A stretch of DNA of 64,000 nucleotides from Lachnospiraceae bacterium (GCA_022510685.1 JAFLTA010000009.1:1-64000), one strand, 5' to 3'. Shown: positions 17,650 to 27,820, counted from the first letter of the stretch. Notes: generated by a model from the letters alone, not told the origin. A program made the numbers and translations.

Positions 17650-18876
17650 ATGACAGAAAATGAGGCAAAATCACTCTTGTCCCAGTACGGTCAAGAGCAT
17701 ATTTTAAGCTATTTTGACACATTGACAAATGAGCAGCAACAAGAGTTACTGTCCCAAATTTCGGATACTGATTTTTCAGTGTTAAATCATCTTAAGAAAC
17801 CGAAAAAAACATCGAACACAGGAAAAATTTCTCCCATTCGCGCTCTGCAGTTACCGGAAATCAATAAAAATAAAAATCAATACAGAGATACCGGATTGCT
17901 GGCAATCCGCTCCGGCAAAGTAGCCGCTGTATTGCTTGCCGGAGGAATGGGAACCCGCTTAGGCTCAGACAATCCCAAAGGAATGTATGATATCGGTATT
18001 ACGAAACCCATGTATATCTTTGAGCGATTAATCTGCAATTTGATGGATATAGTTCGGGAAAGCGGTGAATTCATTCACTTGTTTGTCATGACCAGCGACA
18101 AAAATCATGCGGCGACAACAAATTTTTTCAATGAGCAGGATTATTTTGGCTATGAAAAAGACTACATTCATTTTTTTAAGCAGGATATGGCTCCTGCCGC
18201 CGATTACGCAGGAAAAGTATTTATGGAAGAACCTTATCGCCTCGCCACTTCTCCCAACGGAAACGGCGGCTGGTTCTCCTCCATGAAAAATGCCGGACTA
18301 CTGGATATTGTCCACTGTGAGGGAATCGAATGGCTCAATGTATTTGCGGTTGACAATGTGTTGCAGCGCATCGCTGACCCGTGTTTTGTAGGTGCCACTA
18401 TTACAGAGAATTGCAGCGTAGGTGCCAAGGTAGTACGAAAGAACCATCCGGACGAAAAAGTTGGGGTAATGTGTCTGAAAGATAACCATCCGTCTATTGT
18501 TGAATATTATGAGCTTACACCTGAACTTCGAGATACTAAGGATGAACATGGCGAACCCGCATATAATTTCGGTGTCATCTTAAACTATTTATTCCGGGTA
18601 GCGGATTTGGAAACAATCTGCCAGCGACAATTACCACTGCACATTGTAGAAAAAAAGATACCTCATATTGACGAGGCAGGAAATCATATCAAACCGGAAG
18701 AACCTAACGGCTATAAATTTGAGACGTTAATATTAGATTTGATTGAAATGATGGATACCTGTCTTCCTTTTGAAGTAGAGCGGGAAAAAGAATTTGCCCC
18801 CATCAAAAACAAGACAGGTGTGGATTCTGTAGAAAGTGCCCGTGAATTACTGCAAAAAAACAGAGTGACATTATAA
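17650..18876 (+). CDS. UTP--glucose-1-phosphate / UDP-N-acetylhexosamine uridylyltransferase family (UDPGP)
   Basis: VAAVLLAGGMGTRLGSDNPKGMYDIGI, eukaryote-type UDPGP; start preceded by GGGAGG. Confidence 0.88.
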   Translation: MTENEAKSLLSQYGQEHILSYFDTLTNEQQQELLSQISDTDFSVLNHLKKPKKTSNTGKISPIRALQLPEINKNKNQYRDTGLLAIRSGKVAAVLLAGGMGTRLGSDNPKGMYDIGITKPMYIFERLICNLMDIVRESGEFIHLFVMTSDKNHAATTNFFNEQDYFGYEKDYIHFFKQDMAPAADYAGKVFMEEPYRLATSPNGNGGWFSSMKNAGLLDIVHCEGIEWLNVFAVDNVLQRIADPCFVGATITENCSVGAKVVRKNHPDEKVGVMCLKDNHPSIVEYYELTPELRDTKDEHGEPAYNFGVILNYLFRVADLETICQRQLPLHIVEKKIPHIDEAGNHIKPEEPNGYKFETLILDLIEMMDTCLPFEVEREKEFAPIKNKTGVDSVESARELLQKNRVTL

Positions 18877-20319
18877 AAGTCGTTTGAGAATCTCTAAAAC
18901 AAAATCCCAAGTACGTTTCACAGAAGCAATATCCATGCGCTCACCGGGCGTATGGATATCTTTGATTTCCGGACCTATTGATACGCAGTCCAATCCCGGA
19001 AGTTTTCCTGCAAACAAACCACATTCCACTCCTGCATGAATGGCTTCCACTGCCGGTTTTTTGCCATACTGCTCCTCGAATATCTCAACCATGAGATTGC
19101 GCAGTTTTGAATCTTTATTATATTCCCATGCCGGATAGTTTCCCGAAATTTCTATCGTTCCGCCAAAAATCTCCATCAGATTTTTCAAACGGCTGACCAT
19201 CTCCTCCTTCTCGGTTCCCACATTACTGCGTATGGAAAATTTCATGACCATCTCATCCGACCCAGTATCCAGTATGCCCATATTGAGAGAGGTCTGCACC
19301 AGACCCGGAATATCTAAGCTCATACGCAAAACTCCGCATGGAACATTCACCAATGCAGCAATCATATATTTCCGGGAAATACTGTCCACCACCGTATAAA
19401 CACCTTTTTCCCCGACAGATACCGTGAGCGAAAGCTCCGGATCGGTGATATGATATTCTGCTCTATAGATATCATTATACTTCTCTACCAACTCTTTGAC
19501 GGCAGACATATCCTCATATGCAACAACCAGCCCAGCTTCTGCCTCACGGGGAATCGCATTATCCTTAAGTCCACCTGTCACGGAAATCAATTCATAGGAA
19601 ATCAGATTATCCAGTTCATTTAGCGTCCTTCCCAGCAACTGATTGGCATTAGCTCTTCCCTTATGAATTTCCACTCCGGAATGACCACCGGTGAGACCAC
19701 TGATTTTTAAGGTTACGAATGTACCCTCGGTCTCTACACGGCTTAAGGGCAAATGACAGGTGGCAGTTACACCTCCCGCACAACTGACCAGCAAAACGCC
19801 TTCCTCCTCGGAATCCAGATTCAACATAAGCCGCGATTTCAGAGAGGAACAGTCAATAGCTGCCGCTCCTAACATCCCGATTTCCTCATCAACCGTCAAT
19901 ACCACCTCAATGGGCGGATGGGGAATCGTTTCCGAATCCAGTAGTGCCAAAGCCATTGCCACGGCTATTCCGTCATCACCGCCAAGTGTTGTATCCTTTG
20001 CAGATATATAGCCATCCTTCACTTGTAGGGTGAGTCCTTCTGTCTCAAAATCAATGGAAGAGTCCGGTGTTTTTTCACACACCATATCCAAATGTCCCTG
20101 GAGTATCACCGGCGCAGACTGCTCGTACCCTTTCGTCCCCTCTTTCCATATAATCACATTGCCATTGTCGTCCTGAATATAACGCAGCCCGTGCTCTTTG
20201 GCGAAATTTACACAATAATCGCTGATTTGCTTCGTATTCCCTGAGCCGTGGGGAATTGCACAAATTTCTTCAAAATACTTAAACACCTCTTTAGGCGGGG
20301 TCTCCGATAATATTGCCAA
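18871..20319 (-). CDS. pepD: aminoacyl-histidine dipeptidase (M20 family, PepD)
   Basis: VFKYFEEICAIPHGSGNTKQISDY, LQGHLDMVCEK, TLGGDDGIAVAMALALLD, IHAGVECGLF. Confidence 0.95.
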   Translation of the reverse strand: MAILSETPPKEVFKYFEEICAIPHGSGNTKQISDYCVNFAKEHGLRYIQDDNGNVIIWKEGTKGYEQSAPVILQGHLDMVCEKTPDSSIDFETEGLTLQVKDGYISAKDTTLGGDDGIAVAMALALLDSETIPHPPIEVVLTVDEEIGMLGAAAIDCSSLKSRLMLNLDSEEEGVLLVSCAGGVTATCHLPLSRVETEGTFVTLKISGLTGGHSGVEIHKGRANANQLLGRTLNELDNLISYELISVTGGLKDNAIPREAEAGLVVAYEDMSAVKELVEKYNDIYRAEYHITDPELSLTVSVGEKGVYTVVDSISRKYMIAALVNVPCGVLRMSLDIPGLVQTSLNMGILDTGSDEMVMKFSIRSNVGTEKEEMVSRLKNLMEIFGGTIEISGNYPAWEYNKDSKLRNLMVEIFEEQYGKKPAVEAIHAGVECGLFAGKLPGLDCVSIGPEIKDIHTPGERMDIASVKRTWDFVLEILKRLL

Positions 20320-20324
20320 TTGAA

Positions 20325-21416
20325 TTATACCTCTACATCTTCTTTTTCTTCATTTTCTATTTCTTCATCCGTTTCTTCATCTGTTTCTTCTTCCAGATAA
20401 TGCTCCGTATAGAATTTATCTGCAATATATTCCAAAAATGCTACCTGTTCTTCCGGATATTCGTGAATCAGGCTTCTGCGGATATGGGATGTAATTGTCA
20501 AATCATTTTCCATCTCCGTCACAGAATCGTCCGTCCATTTTTCAATGGTCGCCGAAGTAATGTTGGAGGTGAGCCAGCCCGTTATCTGCTCTATCTTTTC
20601 TTTTTCTGCAGGAACCTGAAGTTTAATTTGATTCGCCTTTAACCAGTTCACTATACCGAGAACAATAAATCCGGTAAACAACAGACATATAATGACAAAA
20701 ACAAATGAGTTATAAGAAATAGGAATCACATTTAATTTGCATAATGTCAGATAAATTCCACCTAAAATACCAAATACTATAAAAGTAATACCGGAATATT
20801 TCATGTCGTTATATTCGTCTTCTTTAGTGATATAATTTGCTTCCCCTGCATAGAGAAGTTCTTCCGGTGTCTCGTCTACATTGCCTGAAGAGCCAAGATG
20901 TTCCGCTTCCTCATAATCTTCTTTACTCTCCTCATATGCCTCTTCATCACTGTCAGATTCTTCTGCATCCCAGTCATACTCTTTCTCTGCATCGTCATCC
21001 TCTTCTGAGTCTTCCGAATCAGAATTCTCTGACTGCTCATCATCCTCTGATTGTGCGTCATCCTCTTCTTCTGCAGAAGTCTCCTGTAACTCAGCCATCT
21101 GTTTCTGAAGTTCTTCCTCTTCCTTTTTTTCTGCCGCAACCAACAGAAAACCACGGAACAGTTTTTCAGCCTTCTTTTCCATATCAGCAGGAACTGTTAC
21201 CGTAAAAGTTCCATCCTCATTATCCACTTTCTTTACGGATTTTATCTTAGAATATTCCAAATACTCTATCAGACTGTCTGCTATATCTTCCTCTTTGAAA
21301 GTACAAAGCTCCACCACATCAAAATCTTCTGCACTTCCCTCCTCCAAAGGTCCTCCGCAGTCTGCACAGACGGTAATCCCGTCCCGATATTCCATTTTAC
21401 ATTTTGGACACCACAT
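20325..21416 (-). CDS. zinc-ribbon, acidic, membrane-anchored hypothetical protein
   Basis: N-terminal MWCPKCKMEYRDGITVCADCGGPL zinc ribbon, long Glu/Asp/Ser-rich segment, two TM helices. Confidence 0.65.
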   Translation of the reverse strand: MWCPKCKMEYRDGITVCADCGGPLEEGSAEDFDVVELCTFKEEDIADSLIEYLEYSKIKSVKKVDNEDGTFTVTVPADMEKKAEKLFRGFLLVAAEKKEEEELQKQMAELQETSAEEEDDAQSEDDEQSENSDSEDSEEDDDAEKEYDWDAEESDSDEEAYEESKEDYEEAEHLGSSGNVDETPEELLYAGEANYITKEDEYNDMKYSGITFIVFGILGGIYLTLCKLNVIPISYNSFVFVIICLLFTGFIVLGIVNWLKANQIKLQVPAEKEKIEQITGWLTSNITSATIEKWTDDSVTEMENDLTITSHIRRSLIHEYPEEQVAFLEYIADKFYTEHYLEEETDEETDEEIENEEKEDVEV

Positions 21417-21449
21417 AATTTATTCCTCCTATTGCTCAATATATCTAGC

Positions 21450-21481
21450 GTAATGATTTGCAATTATTACAAAATCATTAC
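21450..21481. repeat. 10-bp inverted repeat upstream of the zinc-ribbon gene
   Basis: GTAATGATTT (21450-21459) / AAATCATTAC (21472-21481), followed by ACACTAGTATA. Confidence 0.5.
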
Positions 21482-21500
21482 ACTAGTATACCAAGTTCTA

Positions 21501-22400
21501 TTACAAAAGACAATGTTCCATATAATTCTTCGCGTCCGTCAAATCTTTCTCCATCTGTGTACGCAAAGCTTCCATATCGGGAAATTTTTGCTCCGGGCGT
21601 TGAAACTTAAGTAACTCTACTTTAATCTCCTCTCCGTAAATTTCCCTGTCAAAATCAAAGATGCTGGTTTCCACCCCCACACGGGTACCTCCAACGGTTG
21701 GCTTTTTCCCTATATTTGTTACGCCACCGTAACGCTTGCCCTGTACGGTTATCCGGGATGTATATACACCTAACTGCGGCAGGATTTTTTCCGGTGCCGG
21801 AATCAAATTTGCCGTAGGTATCTGTAAGCTTCGACCCAGTGCCTCTCCGTGAACCACCTCTCCGAGAAAGAAAAAAGGGGTACCCAGAAGTGCATTTGCT
21901 TTTTCCACATCTCCTCCTTGAAGAAGATTCCGAATCCTTGTACTGCTGATGATGCCCCTCTCATCTGCCAGTTTATTATAAACTTTCAGACGGCAGCCAT
22001 GCTTTTCACAAGCTCTCCGCAGCAGTTCCACATCCCCCTCACGGTTTCTGCCAAAACGAAAATCCTCTCCCACACAGATAAAACGTACATCCATCTTTTT
22101 CCAGAGAATCTCATCAATAAACTTCTCCGGCAGCATGCTCTTCGTCTCCTCATCAAAGGGAAAGAGAACCTCCCTGACAACACCTAAATCCTGTAGCAAA
22201 TGATTTTTTTCCTGCTGTGAATAAATATATCTTTCTGTCTCTCCCGGATTCCTTTCAAAAGTAAACACCGTAGGAACTCCATTCCCCGGCTGCAGAATTT
22301 CTTTTAACAGTAACCGATGCCCCCTGTGAATCGCATCAAATTTTCCAAGAGAGAGTGCACTGTTTTCCATATGGAGTGACAGCCCTCTTTGTATTTCCAT
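21501..22400 (-). CDS. ribF: bifunctional riboflavin kinase / FAD synthetase
   Basis: ALSLGKFDAIHRGHRLLL, SSTRIRNLLQGGDVEKANALLG, GRSLQIPTANLIP, YGGVTNIGKKPTVGG. Start set at MEIQRGLSL. Confidence 0.95.
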   Translation of the reverse strand: MEIQRGLSLHMENSALSLGKFDAIHRGHRLLLKEILQPGNGVPTVFTFERNPGETERYIYSQQEKNHLLQDLGVVREVLFPFDEETKSMLPEKFIDEILWKKMDVRFICVGEDFRFGRNREGDVELLRRACEKHGCRLKVYNKLADERGIISSTRIRNLLQGGDVEKANALLGTPFFFLGEVVHGEALGRSLQIPTANLIPAPEKILPQLGVYTSRITVQGKRYGGVTNIGKKPTVGGTRVGVETSIFDFDREIYGEEIKVELLKFQRPEQKFPDMEALRTQMEKDLTDAKNYMEHCLL

Positions 22401-22421
22401 AGTAATCTCCATTCCTCTCAG

Positions 22422-22472
22422 TAGCATAACGCTCCCTATCTGAACCTTGTTTCGTTCCAAGGCGTTATGCTA
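22422..22472. repeat. structured repeat element, copy 2
   Basis: TAGCATAACGC (22422-22432) / GCGTTATGCTA (22462-22472), 11 bp perfect; loop contains ATCTGAACCTTGTTT. Confidence 0.6.
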
Positions 22473-23360
22473 AAACATTTTCACCACACGATATAGTTTT
22501 CCTCTCTTTTCATAGATTGCCCGAAATCTATCTTTCGCATCATAGACGAGCACTCTGTCTGAAGAAATCTCATTGATTGGGCATAACATATCCGGGGACA
22601 GAGGATTTCCGTTTGCCAAAAATTTTTCTCCCACCGCCCCTTGTATCTGCATTCTGGAATATATCGGAAACAAAGAATCCACCGGCATGAGAAAAGAAAA
22701 ATCCTCTTTACTTACCATGTCTTCTATCTGAGACAGGCGTACAGCGCTGTCCATGGAAAAAACAGATACTCTCGTGCGGAGAAGTTCTGCCATAGCAGCC
22801 CCTGTTCCCAACTTTTCCCCGATATCATGACAAAGTGTCCGAATATACGTACCTTTTGAGCAGGTAACATCCATGGTGAACTCACCTGTCTCCGGATTCA
22901 CAGCAGACACTATAATTTCCGATATAGAAATTTTTCGTGGTTTTCGTTCAATCGTTTTCCCCTCTCTGGCAAGTTCATATAATTTCTTACCATTGACTTT
23001 CAGAGCGGAATACATAGGAGGAATCTGTTCGGTTTCCCCTGCAAACTCCTGTACGGTTTTTCGTATAGCTTCCTCCGTGATTCCCTCATACGAATGCTCT
23101 TCCAAAATTTCTCCCGTCATATCCTGGGTGTCTGTCACCACCCCCAAGTGGCATACTGCACGATAGGATTTATCCGAATCCGTCAACAGTTCACATACTT
23201 TTGTCGCCTTACCGCAGCATACAGGCAACACCCCGGTAGCTGCCGGGTCCAATGTCCCCGTATGACCGATTTTTTTCTGATGCAGGATTCCCCGTAATTT
23301 AGCAACTACATCATGGGAGGTAAAACCCGCCTCCTTGTATACATTAATAATTCCGTCCAT
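22470..23360 (-). CDS. truB: tRNA pseudouridine(55) synthase TruB
   Basis: MDGIINVYKEAGFTSHDVVAKLRGILHQKKIGHTGTLDPAATGVLPVCCGKATK. Confidence 0.98.
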   Translation of the reverse strand: MDGIINVYKEAGFTSHDVVAKLRGILHQKKIGHTGTLDPAATGVLPVCCGKATKVCELLTDSDKSYRAVCHLGVVTDTQDMTGEILEEHSYEGITEEAIRKTVQEFAGETEQIPPMYSALKVNGKKLYELAREGKTIERKPRKISISEIIVSAVNPETGEFTMDVTCSKGTYIRTLCHDIGEKLGTGAAMAELLRTRVSVFSMDSAVRLSQIEDMVSKEDFSFLMPVDSLFPIYSRMQIQGAVGEKFLANGNPLSPDMLCPINEISSDRVLVYDAKDRFRAIYEKRGKLYRVVKMF

Positions 23361-23369
23361 CGCTTACCT

Positions 23370-24332
23370 CTATGCTGTAATTTTATTTTTCAACTGCGCC
23401 TCAATATGCTCCGTAATATTGTTTATCACATCGTGTACGGAGCCCCGCATAGTACAACCTGCCGCCCTGACATGTCCGCCACCGGAAAAATATGCCGCAA
23501 TCCTACTCACATCCACACAGGAATTGGAACGCATACTGACTTTATACTCCTGATTGCCGATTTCGTGAAGCAGGATTGCCACCTCAACACCTTTTGTCAC
23601 ACGGAGCTGGTCGATAATTCCTTCAATATCTTCTGTTTTTGCCTCATAAAATTCCATCATACGCCTCGTAATGGTTGCCACAATACATTGTCCATCCATC
23701 AACCGCATACTTGTCAGCAGAGTTCTTCCCAGTAGCTGTGTCTGTATATAGGAACGCTGATGAAAACACCGGTCAATATATTCCCAAAAAGGAATTCCTG
23801 TCTCCATAAGTGCCCCGGCGATTTCCATTGTCTTTTTCGACGTATTGGAGTACGAAAAACCACCGGAATCAAAAATTATCCCTATGTACAGTGCCGCTGC
23901 TGTTTCACGACTGATGGTTTCCTGCATCAGACCGTACAGCACTTCACAGGTAGAGCTTGCATCCGGCAGAGTCACATTTTCCATGGCATATGCCTCGTTG
24001 CTGATATGATGATCGATACATAATGTACGTTTTGCATCATAAAAGTACGATTCCGCCTTGCCAAGCCTGTCACTGGAGCTACTGTCTAACGCAATACATA
24101 AATCATAGTGTTCCAGAGCAATCTCCTCGGAAATAATGGTGCGATTCTCATCCAAAAATTCAAACCGTGCCGGCAAGGTTTCCAGATAAACATGAATGCA
24201 TTTGTCAGGATAACCGTCTTTTAAATAATGATAAGCAGCCACACAGGCACCCACACAGTCTCCGTCCGGTCGTAGATGTCCTGCTATCAGAATATTCTGT
24301 GCGTCTTTCACCAATTTTCTCAAATCACTCAT
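23370..24332 (-). CDS. nrnA: DHH family phosphoesterase (bifunctional oligoribonuclease/PAP phosphatase NrnA-like)
   Basis: NILIAGHLRPDGDCVGACVAAYHYL, CIDHHISN, FSGGGHVRAAGCTM. Confidence 0.93.
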   Translation of the reverse strand: MSDLRKLVKDAQNILIAGHLRPDGDCVGACVAAYHYLKDGYPDKCIHVYLETLPARFEFLDENRTIISEEIALEHYDLCIALDSSSSDRLGKAESYFYDAKRTLCIDHHISNEAYAMENVTLPDASSTCEVLYGLMQETISRETAAALYIGIIFDSGGFSYSNTSKKTMEIAGALMETGIPFWEYIDRCFHQRSYIQTQLLGRTLLTSMRLMDGQCIVATITRRMMEFYEAKTEDIEGIIDQLRVTKGVEVAILLHEIGNQEYKVSMRSNSCVDVSRIAAYFSGGGHVRAAGCTMRGSVHDVINNITEHIEAQLKNKITA

Positions 24333-24356
24333 AATTTTATATATCTCCTGCACATA

Positions 24357-24399
24357 ACAGGCTGGTTTCAAAAGTACCAACTCTTGCCACCAGCCTGTA
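24357..24399. repeat. 10-bp inverted repeat upstream of nrnA
   Basis: ACAGGCTGGT ... ACCAGCCTGT. Confidence 0.5.
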
Positions 24400-24421
24400 T
24401 GAAATTATTTTTATAGTTTGG

Positions 24422-24527
24422 GGGTCAAAAGCCCCTTCGGGGCTATAACCACATTGAAATATATACCCGCAAGCAAGCTTGCAGTACACATTCCAAATGC
24501 GGTTGGTGCTTCGCACCGCTTTGACCC
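24422..24527. repeat. multi-hairpin element between rbfA and nrnA
   Basis: Outer GGGTCAAA/TTTGACCC; inner AGCCCCTTCGGGGCT, GCAAGCAAGCTTGC and GGTGCTTCGCACC hairpins. Confidence 0.6.
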
Positions 24528-24536
24528 TCAAGCCCT

Positions 24537-24902
24537 TTATGATTCCTCATCCTTATGGTTTAGTTCGTCAATTCTCTTTGACATATTTACGCCATACTCA
24601 ATGGAATCATCTATTACAAAATGCAGCTCAGGTGTATTGCGCAAGTTCAGCGACTTCGCTAACTGGGAGCGGATATGGGACGCCGCACTGGCAAGCCCCT
24701 CTCTCGTATTTTCTCTGTCCATTTCATCTCCCAGTACACTGACATACACCTTTGCAAATTTCAAATCCGGTGTAACCTCCGCAGAAACTACGGAAGTCAT
24801 AGGATGAATACGGGGGTCCTTTATCTCCCTGGATATAATCCGGCTAAGTTCCCTCTGAACTTCTCCATTCACCCTGGAATACTTAATACTGTTCTTTTTC
24901 AT
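24537..24902 (-). CDS. rbfA: 30S ribosome-binding factor RbfA
   Basis: INGEVQRELSRIISREIKDPRIHPMTSVV-type N-terminus, LAKSLNLRNTPELHFVIDDSIEYG. Confidence 0.97.
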   Translation of the reverse strand: MKKNSIKYSRVNGEVQRELSRIISREIKDPRIHPMTSVVSAEVTPDLKFAKVYVSVLGDEMDRENTREGLASAASHIRSQLAKSLNLRNTPELHFVIDDSIEYGVNMSKRIDELNHKDEES

Positions 24903-24923
24903 ATATCCTCCATTTTAGAAAGC

Positions 24924-27503
24924 TTAGGCACGAGGTATCTCAACCATGATATAAGCCTCAATTTGATCCTCTACCTGTATATCATTAAATCCTTCAAACA
25001 CGAGACCACACTCGTAGCCCGCTGCCACTTCCTTAACATCATCCTTAAAACGCTTCAAGGATGCCAAATCGCCCTCAAAGATTTGCTCGCCCTCACGGGT
25101 AATGCGAACCTTACTGTCGCGGACAATTTTACCATCCAGTACATAGGAGCCGGCAATCATGCCCACACCGGAAGCTTTAAATGTCTGACGAACTTCTGCG
25201 TGTCCGGTCACTTGCTCCTCATATTCCGGATCTAACATACCCTTCATCGCAGCTTCCACATCCTCAATCGCGTTGTAGATTACCTTGTACAGTCGCAGAT
25301 CTACCTTTTCTCTGTCAGCTATTTCCTTCGCCGTATTATCCGGTCTGACATTGAAACCAATGATAATCGCATTGGAAGCACTCGCCAGAGAAACATCAGA
25401 CTCGTTGATAGCACCAACACCGCCGTGGATAATCCGAACGGCAACTTCTTCGTTACTCAGCTTCAGGAGACTCTGTTTTACAGCCTCTACGGAGCCCTGT
25501 ACATCCGCCTTGACGATAATATTTAATTCCTTGATATTTCCTGCCTGAATCTGTGAGAACAGTCCATCCAGAGTGAGTTTAGACTTGGTATCGTCTAACA
25601 GTTTCTCACGACTCTGGTTAATATATGTCTCTGCAATATTTCTGGCTTCTTTATCGTTTTCTGTCGCCATAAAGATTTCACCGGCATCCGGCACGGCATG
25701 CAAACCAAGAATTTCTACAGGTGTAGAAGGCGTTGCTGTCTTTACTCTCTGTCCCGTATCATCCATCATGGCACGAATTTTACCATAAGCAGCACCGATG
25801 GCAATATTATCGCCTACATGTAGGGTACCTTTTTGTACCAATACCGTAGCAACCGGACCTCTACCCTTGTCAAGCTGTGCCTCGATAACCACACCACGGG
25901 CTTTGCGGTTTGGATTGGCTTTCAGTTCTAACACTTCTGCCGTCAACAGAATCATTTCCAGAAGCTGGTCAATACCCTCCTTTGTATGGGCAGACACAGG
26001 AACAAATACCGTACTGCCGCCCCAATCTTCCGCAACCAATTCATACTCCATCAATTCCTGCTTTACTCTCTCAATATTTGCACTTGGCTTATCTATCTTA
26101 TTTACTGCTACGATGATTTCCACGCCTGCCGCTTTCGCATGGCTGATAGCCTCAATGGTCTGCGGCATGACACCGTCATCTGCAGCGACTACCAGAATGG
26201 CAATATCCGTAGATTGTGCACCACGCATACGCATGGAAGTAAACGCCTCATGACCCGGTGTATCTAAGAACGTAATCTTTTCACCGTTTAATTCCGTTAC
26301 ATACGCACCAATATGCTGGGTAATTCCACCTGCCTCGCGAGAGGTAATATGTGTCTCTCGAATGGCATCCAGAAGGGAAGTCTTACCATGGTCAACGTGT
26401 CCCATAACGCAGACTACCGGAGGACGTTTCTTCATTAATGCCTCATCCTCCTCATCCTCTTTGAGAAGTTCGGCAACTAAGTCTATCTTTTCCTCCATTT
26501 CGGCAATACAGTTGTACTCTAAGGCAATTTCTTCTGCTTCCTCAAAGGTAAGTTCATGGTTCATTGTCACCACATTGCCCTTCATAAACTGTGCCTTAAT
26601 CAAAGATGCCGGTGGAATTTTCATTGCATCTGCCAGTTCTTTTACTGTCATTTTCTCCGGCAGTGTAATCGTACGAATTCCGTCTTCCGGTTCAGCCGGC
26701 TTTGCTACCGGCTCCGGCTTAATGAACGCACCCTTGCGGTTCGGGTCTTTTTTCTTTCTTGCGTTCTTTTGCTGGAACATATCATCATCGTAATCGTCAC
26801 GGTTTCTATCCCTGCCATAGCGCTTTGCATTGCGGGAATCCTTGTTGGCGCGCTGTTGACGGGACTGTTTCACCTCTGATTTCATGGAATCCACAGGTCC
26901 CTGACCGCGACCGCCTCCAAAACCGCCTTGAGCGCCACGATTTCCTCCACGGTTTCCGCCGTCCCTGCGCTCATTTCCACGAGCTGAGCTGCGCTCTCCG
27001 CGATTTCCTCCGTCTCTGCGGAAATCTCTGTCACCGCCACGACGATCATCATTTTTCGCACTTTCCTGATTTACAGGCTTTTGCTGTCTCTTAGCAGGCT
27101 TCTTTGCCTCATCCTTTTTCTCTTGTTTTTTTGCAGGACTTTCCGATTTTGCGGCCTTTTCTTCCGCTTTCTCCGGCTTCGGCTTTTTCGCTTCTTCCTT
27201 CTTTTCTTCTTTTCCTGCAGCCTTTTTCTTTTCTGCTTCCTTTTTGTCCGAGGCAGGTTTCGATTTGGGTTCTGCCTTTGTCACAGGAACAGTATATGCA
27301 GGCTCGTCATCCTTCTTTGGAGCTGCCGGTTTTCCATGGAAGTGATTTAATAGAAAACCAATAGCGGCATCCTCGATACTGCTCTGGGCACCCTTTGCCT
27401 CAAAGCCGTTTTCCTGAAGGAGTTGTACCAGATCTTTGCTTTTTATATCCGGATACCTCTCCTGCAAACTTCTTGCTATCTCATATATTTTCATTTTAGC
27501 CAT
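24924..27503 (-). CDS. infB: translation initiation factor IF-2
   Basis: [48 protein letters not shown]. Confidence 0.99.
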   Translation of the reverse strand: MAKMKIYEIARSLQERYPDIKSKDLVQLLQENGFEAKGAQSSIEDAAIGFLLNHFHGKPAAPKKDDEPAYTVPVTKAEPKSKPASDKKEAEKKKAAGKEEKKEEAKKPKPEKAEEKAAKSESPAKKQEKKDEAKKPAKRQQKPVNQESAKNDDRRGGDRDFRRDGGNRGERSSARGNERRDGGNRGGNRGAQGGFGGGRGQGPVDSMKSEVKQSRQQRANKDSRNAKRYGRDRNRDDYDDDMFQQKNARKKKDPNRKGAFIKPEPVAKPAEPEDGIRTITLPEKMTVKELADAMKIPPASLIKAQFMKGNVVTMNHELTFEEAEEIALEYNCIAEMEEKIDLVAELLKEDEEDEALMKKRPPVVCVMGHVDHGKTSLLDAIRETHITSREAGGITQHIGAYVTELNGEKITFLDTPGHEAFTSMRMRGAQSTDIAILVVAADDGVMPQTIEAISHAKAAGVEIIVAVNKIDKPSANIERVKQELMEYELVAEDWGGSTVFVPVSAHTKEGIDQLLEMILLTAEVLELKANPNRKARGVVIEAQLDKGRGPVATVLVQKGTLHVGDNIAIGAAYGKIRAMMDDTGQRVKTATPSTPVEILGLHAVPDAGEIFMATENDKEARNIAETYINQSREKLLDDTKSKLTLDGLFSQIQAGNIKELNIIVKADVQGSVEAVKQSLLKLSNEEVAVRIIHGGVGAINESDVSLASASNAIIIGFNVRPDNTAKEIADREKVDLRLYKVIYNAIEDVEAAMKGMLDPEYEEQVTGHAEVRQTFKASGVGMIAGSYVLDGKIVRDSKVRITREGEQIFEGDLASLKRFKDDVKEVAAGYECGLVFEGFNDIQVEDQIEAYIMVEIPRA

Positions 27504-27517
27504 ATATTACCCGCCTC

Positions 27518-27820
27518 CTAGTCCATTTTCTTCATAATCGCCTGTGCCAGTCCCTCATCATTTACCGCCAAGGAAGCTCTGAATTCCTTTCCCATGGAAT
27601 GTCCAAGTTCATCCTTTGTAGAATAAATCCGTATCGGAACTTCATAATATTCACACATGTTGCGAAACTTTTTTTTCGTGTTGTCAGATGCGTCTCCGGC
27701 GATAATGACCAATGCCGCAGTCCCTGACTTTACTGCATTTTCTGTCATAAATTCTCCACTGGAAACTTTTCCTGCCTTTGTGGCTATTCCCAACATTCGG
27801 AGAGAATTATCCATCTGCAC
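27518..27820 (-). CDS. L7Ae/L30e/S12e/Gadd45 family ribosomal protein (YlxQ)
   Basis: LRMLGIATKAGKVSSGEFMTENAVKSGTAALVIIAGDASDNTKKKF; in the nusA-infB operon. Confidence 0.93.
   Translation of the reverse strand: MQMDNSLRMLGIATKAGKVSSGEFMTENAVKSGTAALVIIAGDASDNTKKKFRNMCEYYEVPIRIYSTKDELGHSMGKEFRASLAVNDEGLAQAIMKKMD

Noticed and set aside
20837-21205. His/Leu/Ser-rich ORF (122 aa) antisense to the acidic zinc-ribbon gene
   Set aside because: Artefact of the GAA/GAT-rich repeat on the opposite strand.
22401-22470. FMN riboswitch upstream of ribF
   Set aside because: The gap is too short and lacks the conserved RFN-element core; it holds the small structured repeat instead.
25798-27364. Long plus-strand ORFs antisense to infB (for example 25798..26253, 27081..27350)
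   Set aside because: They mirror a highly conserved, codon-constrained minus-strand gene with low-complexity Lys/Glu/Gly tracts; their products (Ser/Phe/Leu-rich) show no family features or RBS.
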